Below, in pieces: positions 30,238 through 38,939 of a stretch of DNA of 64,000 bases. The DNA is from Thioclava marina (GTDB taxonomy: Bacteria > Pseudomonadota > Alphaproteobacteria > Rhodobacterales > Rhodobacteraceae): assembly GCF_002020135.1 (NCBI RefSeq), contig NZ_MPZS01000002.1, positions 803,682 to 867,681 of the forward strand, in the 5' to 3' direction. The number at the start of each line of letters is the position of its first letter. Positions within the stretch are counted from its first letter, which is position 1. The notes under the pieces were generated by a model. The model searched no databases and was not told the DNA's origin. It saw nothing but the letters and a program-made list of their open reading frames with translations. The translations under genes were made by a program, and so were the position numbers.

Positions 30238-31134
30238 ATGCTTCCGCTCCTCACTCTGCGCCAGCTGCGCTTTCTGACGGCCATCGCCGACGAGCTGAAT
30301 TTCTCCCGTGCCGCCGAGAGCTGCTTCGTGACCCAGCCCACCTTGTCGGCCGGGCTGAAGGAGCTTGAAGACCGGCTGGGCGTGCAGCTGGCCGAGCGCA
30401 CCAAGCGGTCAGTCCTCCTGACGCCGATCGGGGCCGAGATTGCCGAACGGGCGCGCGCTGTGCTGCTCGCCGCGCGCGAGATCGAGGATCTGGCGGCAAC
30501 ACAACGCGCGCCCGAAGGCGGCGATCTGCGGCTCGGCGCGATCCCGACGATCGGGCCTTATCTCATCCCGCGGGCGCTCCCCGAGATCCGCCAACGCTTC
30601 CCCGATCTGCGGCTCCTTCTACGCGAAGAGATGACCGAGAGCCTGCTTGACGGGCTGCAAACCGGACGACTCGATCTGATCCTCTTTGCAAAACCCTTCG
30701 ACATCCCCGGCATCGAGGTGATGGAGCTGTTCGACGACGGCTATCACCTCGCCGCGCCACCCGGCAGCTTCGGCCCCTCACCCGTCAGCGGCGATCAGCT
30801 TGACGGTGCGCGGCTGATGCTGCTCGAGAAGGGGCACTGTCTGCAACGCCACGCGCTCTCGGCCTTCCCCGATCGCGACATCGAGCAGGATGACAGTTTC
30901 TCCGCGACCTCGCTTGCCACGCTGATCTCGATGGTGAGCGAGGGGCTGGGCATCACGCTGCTGCCCAATCTCGCGCTCGATGCAGGAGTCATCGGCGGGC
31001 AGGAGATCGCCATTGCGCCCCTGCCCGATGCCTGCCCGCGCCGGGTCGTGCTCGGATGGCGCGGCACCTCGGCCAAGGCGGCTCTCTTTCGCGAGCTGGG
31101 CGATCTGCTGCGCCGTACCCGCGCGGGGATGTGA
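30238..31134 (+). CDS. oxyR: OxyR-like LysR family peroxide regulator, resolving cysteine absent
   Basis: A 298-residue LysR-type protein with the OxyR pattern: TLRQLRFLTAIADELNFSRAAESCFVTQPTLSAGLKELEDRLGVQLAERTKRSV, then LLEKGHCLQRHAL and FSATSLATLISMVSEGLGITLLPNLAL. The cysteine equal to E. coli Cys199 is present (Cys201, in GHCL). Nine residues on, where Cys208 should form the disulfide, there is Phe210. Only two other cysteines exist, one in the DNA-binding domain (Cys29) and one near the C-terminus (DACPRR). It is divergent from the peroxiredoxin gene, its probable target. Activation by the classic Cys199-Cys208 disulfide is therefore unlikely. Confidence 0.9.
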   Translation: MLPLLTLRQLRFLTAIADELNFSRAAESCFVTQPTLSAGLKELEDRLGVQLAERTKRSVLLTPIGAEIAERARAVLLAAREIEDLAATQRAPEGGDLRLGAIPTIGPYLIPRALPEIRQRFPDLRLLLREEMTESLLDGLQTGRLDLILFAKPFDIPGIEVMELFDDGYHLAAPPGSFGPSPVSGDQLDGARLMLLEKGHCLQRHALSAFPDRDIEQDDSFSATSLATLISMVSEGLGITLLPNLALDAGVIGGQEIAIAPLPDACPRRVVLGWRGTSAKAALFRELGDLLRRTRAGM

Positions 31135-31568
31135 TCAGAGAATGACACGGGGTTGAAACCGGCCCGGAAACCTCCAGCGAAGGGACGGATTTCCGCCCAC
31201 CGGTCGCGATCGAGAAACGCCGCAAACCGGCATCGTTCAGAAGAAGGGGGGGCCGAATCGATCCAGCCCGCGGCAGAGGAAATCCGTCCGATTCTCCCCT
31301 CGCTCGCCCCGGTTCTCTCTCGACTCGGCAAGCGCCCCGCAATCAGGTCGAACCAGAAAAGCTCGTTTCGAGCCGGATGCCATGTCGGGATTTTCAAACA
31401 TAAAACCAAAGACTTGTCTAAAAGCCTCGCGGCCATCGTCTGTCGACAACCTCAAAAAATCCTTCAGCAAAATGTGCCGCGCGAGCCGAAAAAGCTGCGC
31501 GTAGCTTCGCGCTCATGTCATGCTGGCCCCGCACCAATCACGTCCTTGTGACTTTCGGGGGAACGGGA
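31135..31568. other. 434-base gap without a recognised gene
   Basis: No credible coding frame, RNA gene or terminator is seen. The stretch 31381-31500 is poor in GC (27 and 31 of 60 in two blocks by hand count), unlike the flanking genes. It probably contains the galM promoter. Confidence 0.5.
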
Positions 31569-32519
31569 ATGATCATCGATGACGCGACGATGCTGTGCAT
31601 CGGCCTGCCCACCGGTGTTCGCGCGGAGATCCTTCCTTATGGCGCGACACTGCACAGCCTCAAAGTGCCCGATAGAGCGGGCACGCTGAAAAATGTGCTC
31701 GTCGGCCTGCCCAATCCCGCCGCATATCAGCGACAGCGCAGCTTTCGTGGTGCAACGATCGGACGCTTCGCCAATCGCATAACCGAAGCGCGTTTCACGC
31801 TCGACGGTGAGCGCTACGAGTTGAGTGCAAACGAGTCCCCCAACTGTCTGCATGGCGGCGCAGACGGATTCGACCGCCGCAAGTGGGAAGTTGTCGCGCA
31901 TTGGATGAGCGCGCTCACGCTTCGGCTTGAAAGCCCCGACGGCGATCAGGGCTTTCCGGGTGAATTGAGCATCGAGGCCGATTTCGCGCTAACCCCGCCG
32001 GCGACACTGAGCATCACCTATCGTGCGACGGTGACGCGCGCCTGCCCGGTCTCGATCACTTCGCATGGGTTCTACAACCTCGCGGACGGAGGGCAGATCG
32101 GCGATCACCTGCTGCAAATTTCTGCGCAGCATTATTTGCCGGTCGACGACGCACGTCTTCCCGAAAGCACACCGCAAACAGTCTCGGGAACAGAGTTCGA
32201 TTTTCGCGAAGAGCGCCCTTTGCTGCACGGCGAGGGGACCGGTTACGATCATTGCTTCTGCCTTGAGCCGAGCGAGAGCCTGCGCGAAGTCGCGGTGCTA
32301 TACGCTCCGGAAACCGGGCGCGAGATGAGGGTGTCGAGCGATCAACCCGGCTTGCAGCTCTACACCGATGCGCAATCCGGCATGCCGTCCGGTGTTTGCC
32401 TCGAGCCGCAATCCTGGCCTGACGCGCCGAACCATCCGGATTTCCCGAATGCGATCCTTCGCCCCGGGGAGGCCTATTTGAACCGGATGAGGTTCGCGTT
32501 TTCGACGCGCGAAAAGTAA
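31569..32519 (+). CDS. galM: Aldose 1-epimerase
   Basis: A 316-residue mutarotase of the GalM family, interconverting alpha and beta anomers of hexoses. Seen: ILPYGATLHSLKVPDRAG, the RGATIGRFANRI motif, CLHGGADGFDRRKWEV with a substrate-binding His, SHGFYNLADGG with the catalytic His, and ETGREMRVSSDQPGLQLYT near the C-terminus. I start at 31569, where GGGGGAACGGGA precedes the ATG; the frame is open from 31515. No sugar catabolism genes lie nearby. GC is lower here than in neighbours (33 of 60 at 32101-32160). Confidence 0.9.
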   Translation: MIIDDATMLCIGLPTGVRAEILPYGATLHSLKVPDRAGTLKNVLVGLPNPAAYQRQRSFRGATIGRFANRITEARFTLDGERYELSANESPNCLHGGADGFDRRKWEVVAHWMSALTLRLESPDGDQGFPGELSIEADFALTPPATLSITYRATVTRACPVSITSHGFYNLADGGQIGDHLLQISAQHYLPVDDARLPESTPQTVSGTEFDFREERPLLHGEGTGYDHCFCLEPSESLREVAVLYAPETGREMRVSSDQPGLQLYTDAQSGMPSGVCLEPQSWPDAPNHPDFPNAILRPGEAYLNRMRFAFSTREK

Positions 32520-32739
32520 TCGCCTATTTTCTGAATTTTCCTGAAAAAGGAAAAACAACCTACATGGGGCGGATGAGCAGAGGCTCGTCCAGCCGTCTCC
32601 CGGGCTGGGACGTCGGCTCTGGCCACGGAGCGCGAATGACACGGCCATCTGGATGCGCTTGCTGGCCCTGCTGGCACTTGCGCTCTACATGGCGCGCAAG
32701 GCCAACCACATGGCCGACAGATCAATCCCGGAGGAGCCC

Positions 32740-33759
32740 ATGCCGCAGATCACTCTCAACCGTCGTTCTCTGGGCATTGGCCCCGAGGTCTCCGAGTTGT
32801 GCCTCGGGACGATGATGTTCGGCGCGCAAACCGAGCCCGCGATGGCCGAAGACATGATCGCGCGCTTCGCCGAGGCCGGCGGCCGTTTCATCGACACCGC
32901 CGATGTGTATGCCGACGGGCGCAGTGAAGAAATCGTCGGGCGTGCCATCGCAGCCCGACGCGACGATTGGTTCCTTGCGACCAAGGTGGGCAACAAGCTG
33001 GCCGGGCAGCCCGATAGCGGCGGGCTGTCGGGGCGCTGGATCGCCGAGGGGCTCAAGCGCAGCCTCGACCGGCTCGGCACCGAGACGATCGACCTCTACT
33101 ATCTGCATCGCGACGACGAGACGACACCGCTCGAAGAGGTGATCGAGGCGCTGGGGCTGGCGCTCGAAGACGGCAAGATCCTTCACTGGGGCTTTTCCAA
33201 TTTCCGCGCGTGGAAAATCGCCGAGATGATCCGCATCGCCGACCGGTTGGGCGTGGCGCGTCCGCTCGCGGCGCAGCCCTATTATCACGCGCTCTATCGT
33301 CTGGCCGAGATCGACTACCTGCCCGCCTGTGCGCATTTCGGCATCGGCGTCGTACCCTATTCGCCGCTCGCGCGTGGGGTGCTGACCGGCAAATATGTCG
33401 GCGGCATTCCCGAAGGCTCGCGCGCGGCCCGCGGGGATCGGCGCATCACCGAGACAGAGTTCCGCCCCGACCTTCTCGCCGCCGCCGAGCGCGTCGATGC
33501 CCATGCCCGCGCGAGCGGCCGCCGCACCGCCGATCTCGCGGTCCGCTGGGTTCTGGAAAACCGGATCGTGTCGAGCGTGCTGATCGGGCCGAAGTCGCCC
33601 GAGCAGCTTGAAGCCTATCTCAGCGGGCCCGGCACCGACTACACCGCCGAGGACGAAACTTTCATCGAGGGCATCGTGCCTGTGGGGGCGGTGGTGGGGA
33701 ATTATGCCGACCCGGCCTATCCGTTCCGCGGAAGAGTCACGCCGTTGCGCGACGCTTGA
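32740..33759 (+). CDS. Aldo/keto reductase
   Basis: A 339-residue NADPH-dependent oxidoreductase. The AKR tetrad is visible: Asp and Tyr in FIDTADVYADGRSEEIVG, Lys in FLATKVGN, His in YYLHRDD. VRWVLENRIVSSVLIGPKSPEQL near the C-terminus is the usual cofactor-binding loop. I start at 32740 (MPQITLNRR), with GGAGGAG upstream; a frame from 32653 adds a hydrophobic piece with no ribosome site. It converges on the Sua5 gene. The 220-base gap before it (32520-32739) shows only a weak TTTTCC / GGAAAA hairpin. The substrate is unknown. Confidence 0.9.
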   Translation: MPQITLNRRSLGIGPEVSELCLGTMMFGAQTEPAMAEDMIARFAEAGGRFIDTADVYADGRSEEIVGRAIAARRDDWFLATKVGNKLAGQPDSGGLSGRWIAEGLKRSLDRLGTETIDLYYLHRDDETTPLEEVIEALGLALEDGKILHWGFSNFRAWKIAEMIRIADRLGVARPLAAQPYYHALYRLAEIDYLPACAHFGIGVVPYSPLARGVLTGKYVGGIPEGSRAARGDRRITETEFRPDLLAAAERVDAHARASGRRTADLAVRWVLENRIVSSVLIGPKSPEQLEAYLSGPGTDYTAEDETFIEGIVPVGAVVGNYADPAYPFRGRVTPLRDA

Positions 33760-33765
33760 ACCCGC

Positions 33766-34728
33766 TCAGTCGCGCGGGGCCGCGGCACGCCGCAGCCGAT
33801 CGTTGATGGCGCGCCCCAACCCGGTTTCGGGGATCGGCGCGAAGGCCAGCGTGGCCGCCCCGCGCCTGCGCGCCATCGCATCGCCCTCGCGCAGCATCGC
33901 GAAGAGGTTGGACGCCGCCTCGGTCACGTCGCCGGCGGGCGAGAGATTCAGGTCGGCCCCCGCGCAATCCGCGCCAAAGCCGATCCAGATCTCGTCCGGG
34001 CGTGGCTGCACTGCCTCCAATCGCACCGCCGCCCCGGGCGCGTAATGGGATTTCAGCTGCCCCGGCGCGTTGGGCTTCGACGCATCGCCGCCGATCGGCA
34101 AGGGCGCGCCCAGCACCGCTTCCAGCTCCTCCGCCGCAATTCCGCCGGGCCGCAGCAGCGCGGGCGGATCGAGCGAGAGGATCGTCGATTCGACGCCTAC
34201 CTCGCAGGGCCCGCCATCGAGCACCGCCGCGATCTTGCCCGACAACCCGTCGAGCACATGCTGCGCCGTGGTCGGGCTGATCTTGCCGGACGGGTTCGCC
34301 GAGGGCGCCGCAATCGGCCCGCCGAACGCCTTCAGGAGCGCGCGCGCGACCGGATGCGCGGGCAGACGGATCGCCACCGTGTCATGACCGGCCGTCACCA
34401 GCTCCGAGAGGCCCGAATCCGCGCGCAACGGCAGCACCAGGGTCAACGGCCCCGGCCAGAACCGCTCCGCGATCGCGCGCGCGGCGTCCGAGACGACCGC
34501 GATCTCCTCGACCGCCTCAAGCGAGGGGAGATGCACGATCAACGGATTGAAGCGCGGCCGACCCTTCGCGGCAAAGATCTCGGCAACGGCGCGATCGTTG
34601 CGCGCATCGCCTGCAAGCCCGTAAACCGTCTCTGTCGGCATTGCGACAAGCGCGCCTGCGCGCAGCAGCTCCGCGGCCCTGGCGAAGCCCGTCGTATCGG
34701 GGGCAAGGAGAAGGGTTTCGGTGCTCAT
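33766..34728 (-). CDS. L-threonylcarbamoyladenylate synthase, Sua5 type
   Basis: A 320-residue Sua5/YwlC protein that makes threonylcarbamoyl-AMP for the t6A37 modification of ANN-decoding tRNAs. The YrdC-like domain covers about residues 10-200, with MPTETVYGLAGDA, KGRPRFNPLIVHL and SANPSGKISPTTAQHV. The C-terminal Sua5 domain follows a linker (SHYAPGAAVRLE). The start at 34728 follows the family N-terminus (MSTETLLLAPDT). The frame stays open on this strand to 36606, but that part is only the antisense of the dehydrogenase gene. Confidence 0.93.
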   Translation of the reverse strand: MSTETLLLAPDTTGFARAAELLRAGALVAMPTETVYGLAGDARNDRAVAEIFAAKGRPRFNPLIVHLPSLEAVEEIAVVSDAARAIAERFWPGPLTLVLPLRADSGLSELVTAGHDTVAIRLPAHPVARALLKAFGGPIAAPSANPSGKISPTTAQHVLDGLSGKIAAVLDGGPCEVGVESTILSLDPPALLRPGGIAAEELEAVLGAPLPIGGDASKPNAPGQLKSHYAPGAAVRLEAVQPRPDEIWIGFGADCAGADLNLSPAGDVTEAASNLFAMLREGDAMARRRGAATLAFAPIPETGLGRAINDRLRRAAAPRD

Positions 34729-34842
34729 ACAGTCGTGACGCAGCGTTGGAGTTGAAGGGGGCTGCCCTTGCGGTAGGGTAAAATCAACCTGACAGGACAT
34801 AGACGCGTCGGCTGCAATTGCCAAGCCGCCCGGAGGAGACCC

Positions 34843-36534
34843 ATGAGCTACCGTTCCCCCGTTAACGACATCCGTTTCATTCTCGATCATGTCGTCCCGC
34901 TCGCCCCCGTGGCCGAGACCGAAATGTTCGCCGAGGCGACCCCCGACATGGTCGAGGCGATCCTGACCGAGGGCGGCAAGCTCTGCGACGAGGTGATCGC
35001 GCCCACGAACCGTGACGGCGACCTGACGCCGACGAAGCTCGAGAATGGTGTCGTGCGCTCGGCGCCCGGCTTCAAGGAAGCCCTTCAGGCGCTGGCCGAG
35101 GGCGGCTGGGTCGGCATCGCGGCCGATCCCGAATATGGCGGGATGGGCCTGCCGCAGGCGATCAACGTGGGCTTCAACGACATGCTCTCGGGGGCGAACC
35201 TGTCGCTCCAGCTCAACCCGCTGCTGTCGCAGGGCCAGATCGAGGCGCTCGAGCATCACGCCTCCGACGAGATCAAGGCGCTCTACCTGCCCAAGCTGAT
35301 CTCGGGCGAATGGTCGGGCACGATGAACCTGACCGAGCCGCAGGCGGGCTCGGATGTGGGCGCGCTGCGCACCAAAGCCGAACCCAATGGCGACGGCACC
35401 TATGCGATCACCGGGCAGAAAATTTTCATCACCTGGGGCGATTCCGATGTGGTGAGCAATGTCTGCCATCTGGTGCTCGCGCGCCTGCCCGATGCGGCAC
35501 CGGGCACGAAGGGGATCAGCCTCTTCATGGTGCCGAAGTTCCTTCCCGACGAGAACGGCAATCCGGGCGTCGCGAACTCGCTCAAGGTGGTCTCGCTCGA
35601 GCACAAGCTGGGCATCCACGGCTCGCCCACCTGCGTGATGAGCTATGAGGGCGCGACCGGCTGGATGGTCGGCGGCGAGCACAAGGGCATGGCAGCGATG
35701 TTCACGATGATGAACAATGCGCGGCTGAACGTGGGCGCACAGGGGATCGGCGTGGCCGAGGCCGCTTATCAGAAAGCGCTCGAATACGCCAAGGACCGCG
35801 TGCAGTTCACCCCGATCGTCGAACATGCCGACGTGCGCCGGATGCTGACCGAGATGAAGGCCGAGATCTTCGCGGCGCGCTCGATCGCGCTGGCCTGCGG
35901 CGTGGCGATCGACATGGGTCGGGCAACCGGCAAGGAGAGCTGGCAGGCGCGCGCCGCCCTCCTGACCCCGATCGCGAAGGCCTATGGCACCGATATGGGC
36001 ATCCGGGTGACTAACACCGGCGTCCAGATCCACGGCGGCATGGGCTATATCGAGGAAACGGGCGCGGCCCAGTTCGCCCGCGATGTGCGCATCACCGCGA
36101 TCTACGAAGGCACGAACGGCATCCAGGCGATGGATCTCGTGGGCCGCAAGATGATGGATGACGGCGCGGCGGCCTTCCGCCTCCTGCAAGAGATCGAGGA
36201 CGAGGCGCGCGGCGCGCGCGAGGCCTTCCCCGTTCTGGCCGAGGATGTCTGGCAGGCGGCCGAGGCGCTGCGCGAGCATACCGAATGGTTGATCGGGCAA
36301 GGCATGCAGGACCGCTTCGCGGGCGCCGTGCCCTATCTCGACGCCTTCGCGCGTGTGCTGGGGGGCTATTACCACCTCCGCGCGGCGATGGCCGAGGGCC
36401 GCAATTCCGCGCGCGGCCATCTCGCGGCCGTTTACATCCGCCGCCTGATGCCGATCTACGCGGCCTCGCTTGCCGAGGCGAAGGAAGGGGCCGAGGGGCT
36501 CTACGCGCTGTCGGTCGAAGACCTCGAGGCATGA
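34843..36534 (+). CDS. Acyl-CoA dehydrogenase, DmdC-like
   Basis: A 563-residue FAD-linked acyl-CoA dehydrogenase of the long subfamily that includes 3-methylmercaptopropionyl-CoA dehydrogenase (DmdC). Seen: MSYRSPVNDIRFILDHVV, GIAADPEYGGMGLP, MNLTEPQAGSDVGALRT, SPTCVMSYEGATGWMVGGEHKGMAAMF-type text, and the base-region motif AIYEGTNGIQAMDLVGRK. An extra C-terminal helical domain distinguishes it from GcdH. Whether it acts on methylmercaptopropionyl-CoA or a long-chain acyl-CoA cannot be told: no dmdA, dmdB or dmdD lies next to it. Its stop overlaps the next gene (ATGA). Confidence 0.85.
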   Translation: MSYRSPVNDIRFILDHVVPLAPVAETEMFAEATPDMVEAILTEGGKLCDEVIAPTNRDGDLTPTKLENGVVRSAPGFKEALQALAEGGWVGIAADPEYGGMGLPQAINVGFNDMLSGANLSLQLNPLLSQGQIEALEHHASDEIKALYLPKLISGEWSGTMNLTEPQAGSDVGALRTKAEPNGDGTYAITGQKIFITWGDSDVVSNVCHLVLARLPDAAPGTKGISLFMVPKFLPDENGNPGVANSLKVVSLEHKLGIHGSPTCVMSYEGATGWMVGGEHKGMAAMFTMMNNARLNVGAQGIGVAEAAYQKALEYAKDRVQFTPIVEHADVRRMLTEMKAEIFAARSIALACGVAIDMGRATGKESWQARAALLTPIAKAYGTDMGIRVTNTGVQIHGGMGYIEETGAAQFARDVRITAIYEGTNGIQAMDLVGRKMMDDGAAAFRLLQEIEDEARGAREAFPVLAEDVWQAAEALREHTEWLIGQGMQDRFAGAVPYLDAFARVLGGYYHLRAAMAEGRNSARGHLAAVYIRRLMPIYAASLAEAKEGAEGLYALSVEDLEA

Positions 36535-37568
36535 GGGGCGAGAGCGCCGGCATTCGCTACCCCTGGGCGGACCCGCCCGGGACCGGCGAGGCGATCGAGG
36601 TGGCACCGGGCGTACTCTGGCTGCGCCTGCCGCTGCCGATGGCGCTCGATCACGTCAATTGCTTCGCGCTTGAGGAGGGCGATGGCTGGACGCTGGTCGA
36701 TCCCGGCATCGACACGCGCAAATGCCGCGCGGCGCTGCAAAGCGCGATGGACGGGCCGCTTGCGGGCAAGCCCGTCACCCGCGTTCTGGTGACGCATTAC
36801 CATCCCGACCATATCGGGCTTGCGGGCTGGCTTCAGTCCCAGGGTGCGGAGTTGATCACGACCCGCACCTCTTGGCTGTTCGCGCGGATGCTGCAACTCG
36901 ACCCGCAGGATCAGCCCGTGGCGGAAACGCTCGCCTATTATCGCGCGGCGGGGATGGACCCTGCACTGCTGGAGAAGCGCGCCAATGAGCGCCCTTTCAA
37001 CTTCGCCGATTGCGTGCACCCGCTGCCGCTCGGCTTCACCCGGATCAGCGAGGGCGACGAGATCACGCTGGGCGGGCGGCGCTGGGTCGTGCGCATGGGC
37101 GACGGGCACGCGCCGGAACACGCGACGCTGTGGAGTCTCGATGACGATCTCGTTCTGGGTGGCGATCAGCTCCTGCCCTCGATCTCGGCCAATCTGGGTG
37201 TCTATGCGACCGAACCCGAGGCCGATCCGCTGAGCGACTGGCTGACTTCCTGCGCGCGCTTCGCCGAGCTCGCGGAGGATCGCCACCTCGTCCTGCCGGG
37301 CCACAAATTGCCCTTCACAGGGCTGCCCTTGCGACTGCGCCAGATGATCGAGAACCACGAGGGCGCGCTCAAACGCCTGCGCAAGCATCTCGCGGCACCG
37401 CGCACCGCTTGCGACTGCTTCCCGCCGCTTTTCAAGCGCCAGATCGACGAGGGGACTTATGGCCTCGCGATGGTCGAGGCGATGGCGCATCTCAATCATC
37501 TTTGGCACAAAGGAGAGATCAGCCGCACTCTGCGTGAGGACGGCGCATGGATCTGGAGCCTGAGATGA
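36531..37568 (+). CDS. Metallo-beta-lactamase fold hydrolase
   Basis: A 345-residue MBL-fold protein. The metal-binding motif THYHPDHIGLAG (HxHxDH) lies at about residues 86-97, with later ligands in GDGHAPEHATL and VLGGDQLLPSIS and a last His in VLPGHKLPF. A C-terminal helical domain of about 80 residues follows, as in MBL proteins that hydrolyse thioesters or beta-lactones. The start ATG overlaps the dehydrogenase stop (ATGA at 36531-36534), so the two are translationally coupled and may share a CoA-ester pathway. The earlier frame from 36285 is antiparallel noise. Confidence 0.85.
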   Translation: MRGESAGIRYPWADPPGTGEAIEVAPGVLWLRLPLPMALDHVNCFALEEGDGWTLVDPGIDTRKCRAALQSAMDGPLAGKPVTRVLVTHYHPDHIGLAGWLQSQGAELITTRTSWLFARMLQLDPQDQPVAETLAYYRAAGMDPALLEKRANERPFNFADCVHPLPLGFTRISEGDEITLGGRRWVVRMGDGHAPEHATLWSLDDDLVLGGDQLLPSISANLGVYATEPEADPLSDWLTSCARFAELAEDRHLVLPGHKLPFTGLPLRLRQMIENHEGALKRLRKHLAAPRTACDCFPPLFKRQIDEGTYGLAMVEAMAHLNHLWHKGEISRTLREDGAWIWSLR

Positions 37569-38047
37569 CCGAGATACGCACCACCGCCGAAGCGCAGGAA
37601 GAAGCCGCCCTGCCGCGTGCGAAAGTGGTGCATACGGCGGCAGATGCACCCGAGACGGCCGAGGTCAAACCCCTCCCGCCCGAGCTCACCCGCGAGCCGC
37701 CCGAAGACAAGAGCCCTGCGCAATGGGCCTATGAGCGCGTGTTGCTCTATATTCAGAATTTCGAGGAGCAGCTCAAGGAAGACGAGGAAGTCGTGCTCGG
37801 CCTGACCGGCGGCGAGGCCGGGGTGCTCCAGATCGAGGGGATCGGCTTTTTCGATCCCGACATCCTTACCTTCTACGGCACCGACGAATATGGCGCGCGC
37901 ACGCAGCTCATCCAGCACGTGAACCAGCTCAACGTGATGCTGATTGCCCAGCCGAAGCTGCCCGAGGACGAGGCTCCGCGCAGGATCGGCTTCCGTCTCG
38001 CACGTGCTTTGGAAGAAGAAGGGCCTTCAGGCAAACAGGACAGGTGA
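37565..38047 (+). CDS. Conserved rhodobacterial protein, probably DUF6173
   Basis: A 160-residue cytosolic protein with an acidic, low-complexity N-terminus and a conserved core (SPAQWAYERVLLYIQNFEEQLKEDEEV, GGEAGVLQIEGIGFFDPDILTFYG). I believe this is the family annotated as DUF6173, but the name is from memory. The start at 37565 overlaps the hydrolase stop (ATGA) and has GGAG six bases upstream, so it is preferred to the ATG at 37547. It is the third gene of a coupled set with the dehydrogenase and hydrolase. No function is known to me. Confidence 0.75.
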   Translation: MTEIRTTAEAQEEAALPRAKVVHTAADAPETAEVKPLPPELTREPPEDKSPAQWAYERVLLYIQNFEEQLKEDEEVVLGLTGGEAGVLQIEGIGFFDPDILTFYGTDEYGARTQLIQHVNQLNVMLIAQPKLPEDEAPRRIGFRLARALEEEGPSGKQDR

Positions 38048-38109
38048 CAGGCGCGCAAGGCTCGGCTAGGTTTTCGTCAGGGAGAATGGCGCAACAGGGA
38101 GTACGCGCG

Positions 38110-38244
38110 ATGGCCGACTACAAGCCGGGCAATATGGATATCCGTGTCCAGGAAAGAACATTCGCAGGATTTGTGCGCTTCGTCACAGTTGCGGTTATTG
38201 TGATCCTCTGCTTTCTGGTGTTTCTCGCTCTTGTGAACGGCTGA
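38110..38244 (+). CDS. aa3-type cytochrome c oxidase subunit IV
   Basis: A 44-residue single-helix protein. The sequence MADYKPGNMDIRVQERTFAGF followed by a membrane segment (VRFVTVAVIVILCFLVFLALVNG) matches the small subunit IV of alphaproteobacterial aa3 cytochrome c oxidase known from the Paracoccus structure. A GGGAG site lies eight bases upstream of the ATG. The other oxidase subunits are not in this window, so it is an orphan, as is usual for this gene in Rhodobacteraceae. Confidence 0.88.
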   Translation: MADYKPGNMDIRVQERTFAGFVRFVTVAVIVILCFLVFLALVNG

Positions 38245-38295
38245 CGCAACCGGCGCAGCTGGAAAGAGACACGCTCAGAACGGGAGATCGGGCAG

Positions 38296-38931
38296 ATGAT
38301 GCGCCTGCTTCTCGTCTGCCTGATGCTGCCGCTTCTGCTGGCCGGCTGTGGTGCAGACGACATTTATGCCTCGGATGCCGAGGTAGCCAAGTTTCGCTAC
38401 GTTTCCGAAGAGCCGCCCTCGCTGACGCTTTACACGGTGATCAGCACCAATACGGGTGCGGGTGGCCATTCGGCGCTCATGATCAACGGGCGCGAACGGA
38501 TCATCTTCGATCCGGCCGGCACGTGGAATCACCCCTGGGCGCCCGAGCGCAACGACGTGCATTTCGGCATCACCGAGAAGATGCGGAAATTCTATATCGA
38601 CTACCACGCCCGCGAGAGCTGGTATGTGCGCGCCCAGACGATCCCTCTGACCATGGCCGAGGCCGATCAGCTGATGGCGCGGGTCGAGCGCAACGGCTCG
38701 GTCAACAAGATGATGTGCGCGGATTCGGTCTCGAGTGCGCTGCGCGACATGCCGTGGCTGCACGACAAGATCCCCTTCACCTTCTCGCCGATCAAGCTGT
38801 CGAAAGCCTTCGGAGAACTGCCCGGCGCGGTGACGAAGGATCACTACGACAACGACCCGGACGACAATTCGGGCGTGCTTTTGATCCAGCAAGAGCCCTA
38901 TCGCCACGGCGAGACGGCGTTCAACCAGTGA
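38296..38931 (+). CDS. Lipoprotein with possible NlpC/P60-like fold
   Basis: A 211-residue secreted lipoprotein: the signal peptide ends in the lipobox LLAGCG (Cys about 18). The mature part has TVISTNTGAGGHSALMINGRERIIFDPAGTW, with a His after a Gly pair, and later NKMMCADSVSSAL with a Cys at the start of a helix. His first and Cys later is the order of permuted papain-like NlpC/P60 or LRAT-type hydrolases, so a peptidoglycan or acyl hydrolase role is possible. This fold call is inference; I do not recognise a named family. Confidence 0.72.
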   Translation: MMRLLLVCLMLPLLLAGCGADDIYASDAEVAKFRYVSEEPPSLTLYTVISTNTGAGGHSALMINGRERIIFDPAGTWNHPWAPERNDVHFGITEKMRKFYIDYHARESWYVRAQTIPLTMAEADQLMARVERNGSVNKMMCADSVSSALRDMPWLHDKIPFTFSPIKLSKAFGELPGAVTKDHYDNDPDDNSGVLLIQQEPYRHGETAFNQ

Positions 38932-38939
38932 TCTGAGCC

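Noticed and set aside
30185..30238. Full OxyR consensus site
   Set aside because: Only about 9 of 16 consensus positions match, so it is listed as a promoter region and not as a defined operator.
34729..36606. N-terminal extension of the Sua5 gene to about 946 residues
   Set aside because: The extension is antisense to the acyl-CoA dehydrogenase gene. The family N-terminus and an ATG are at 34728.
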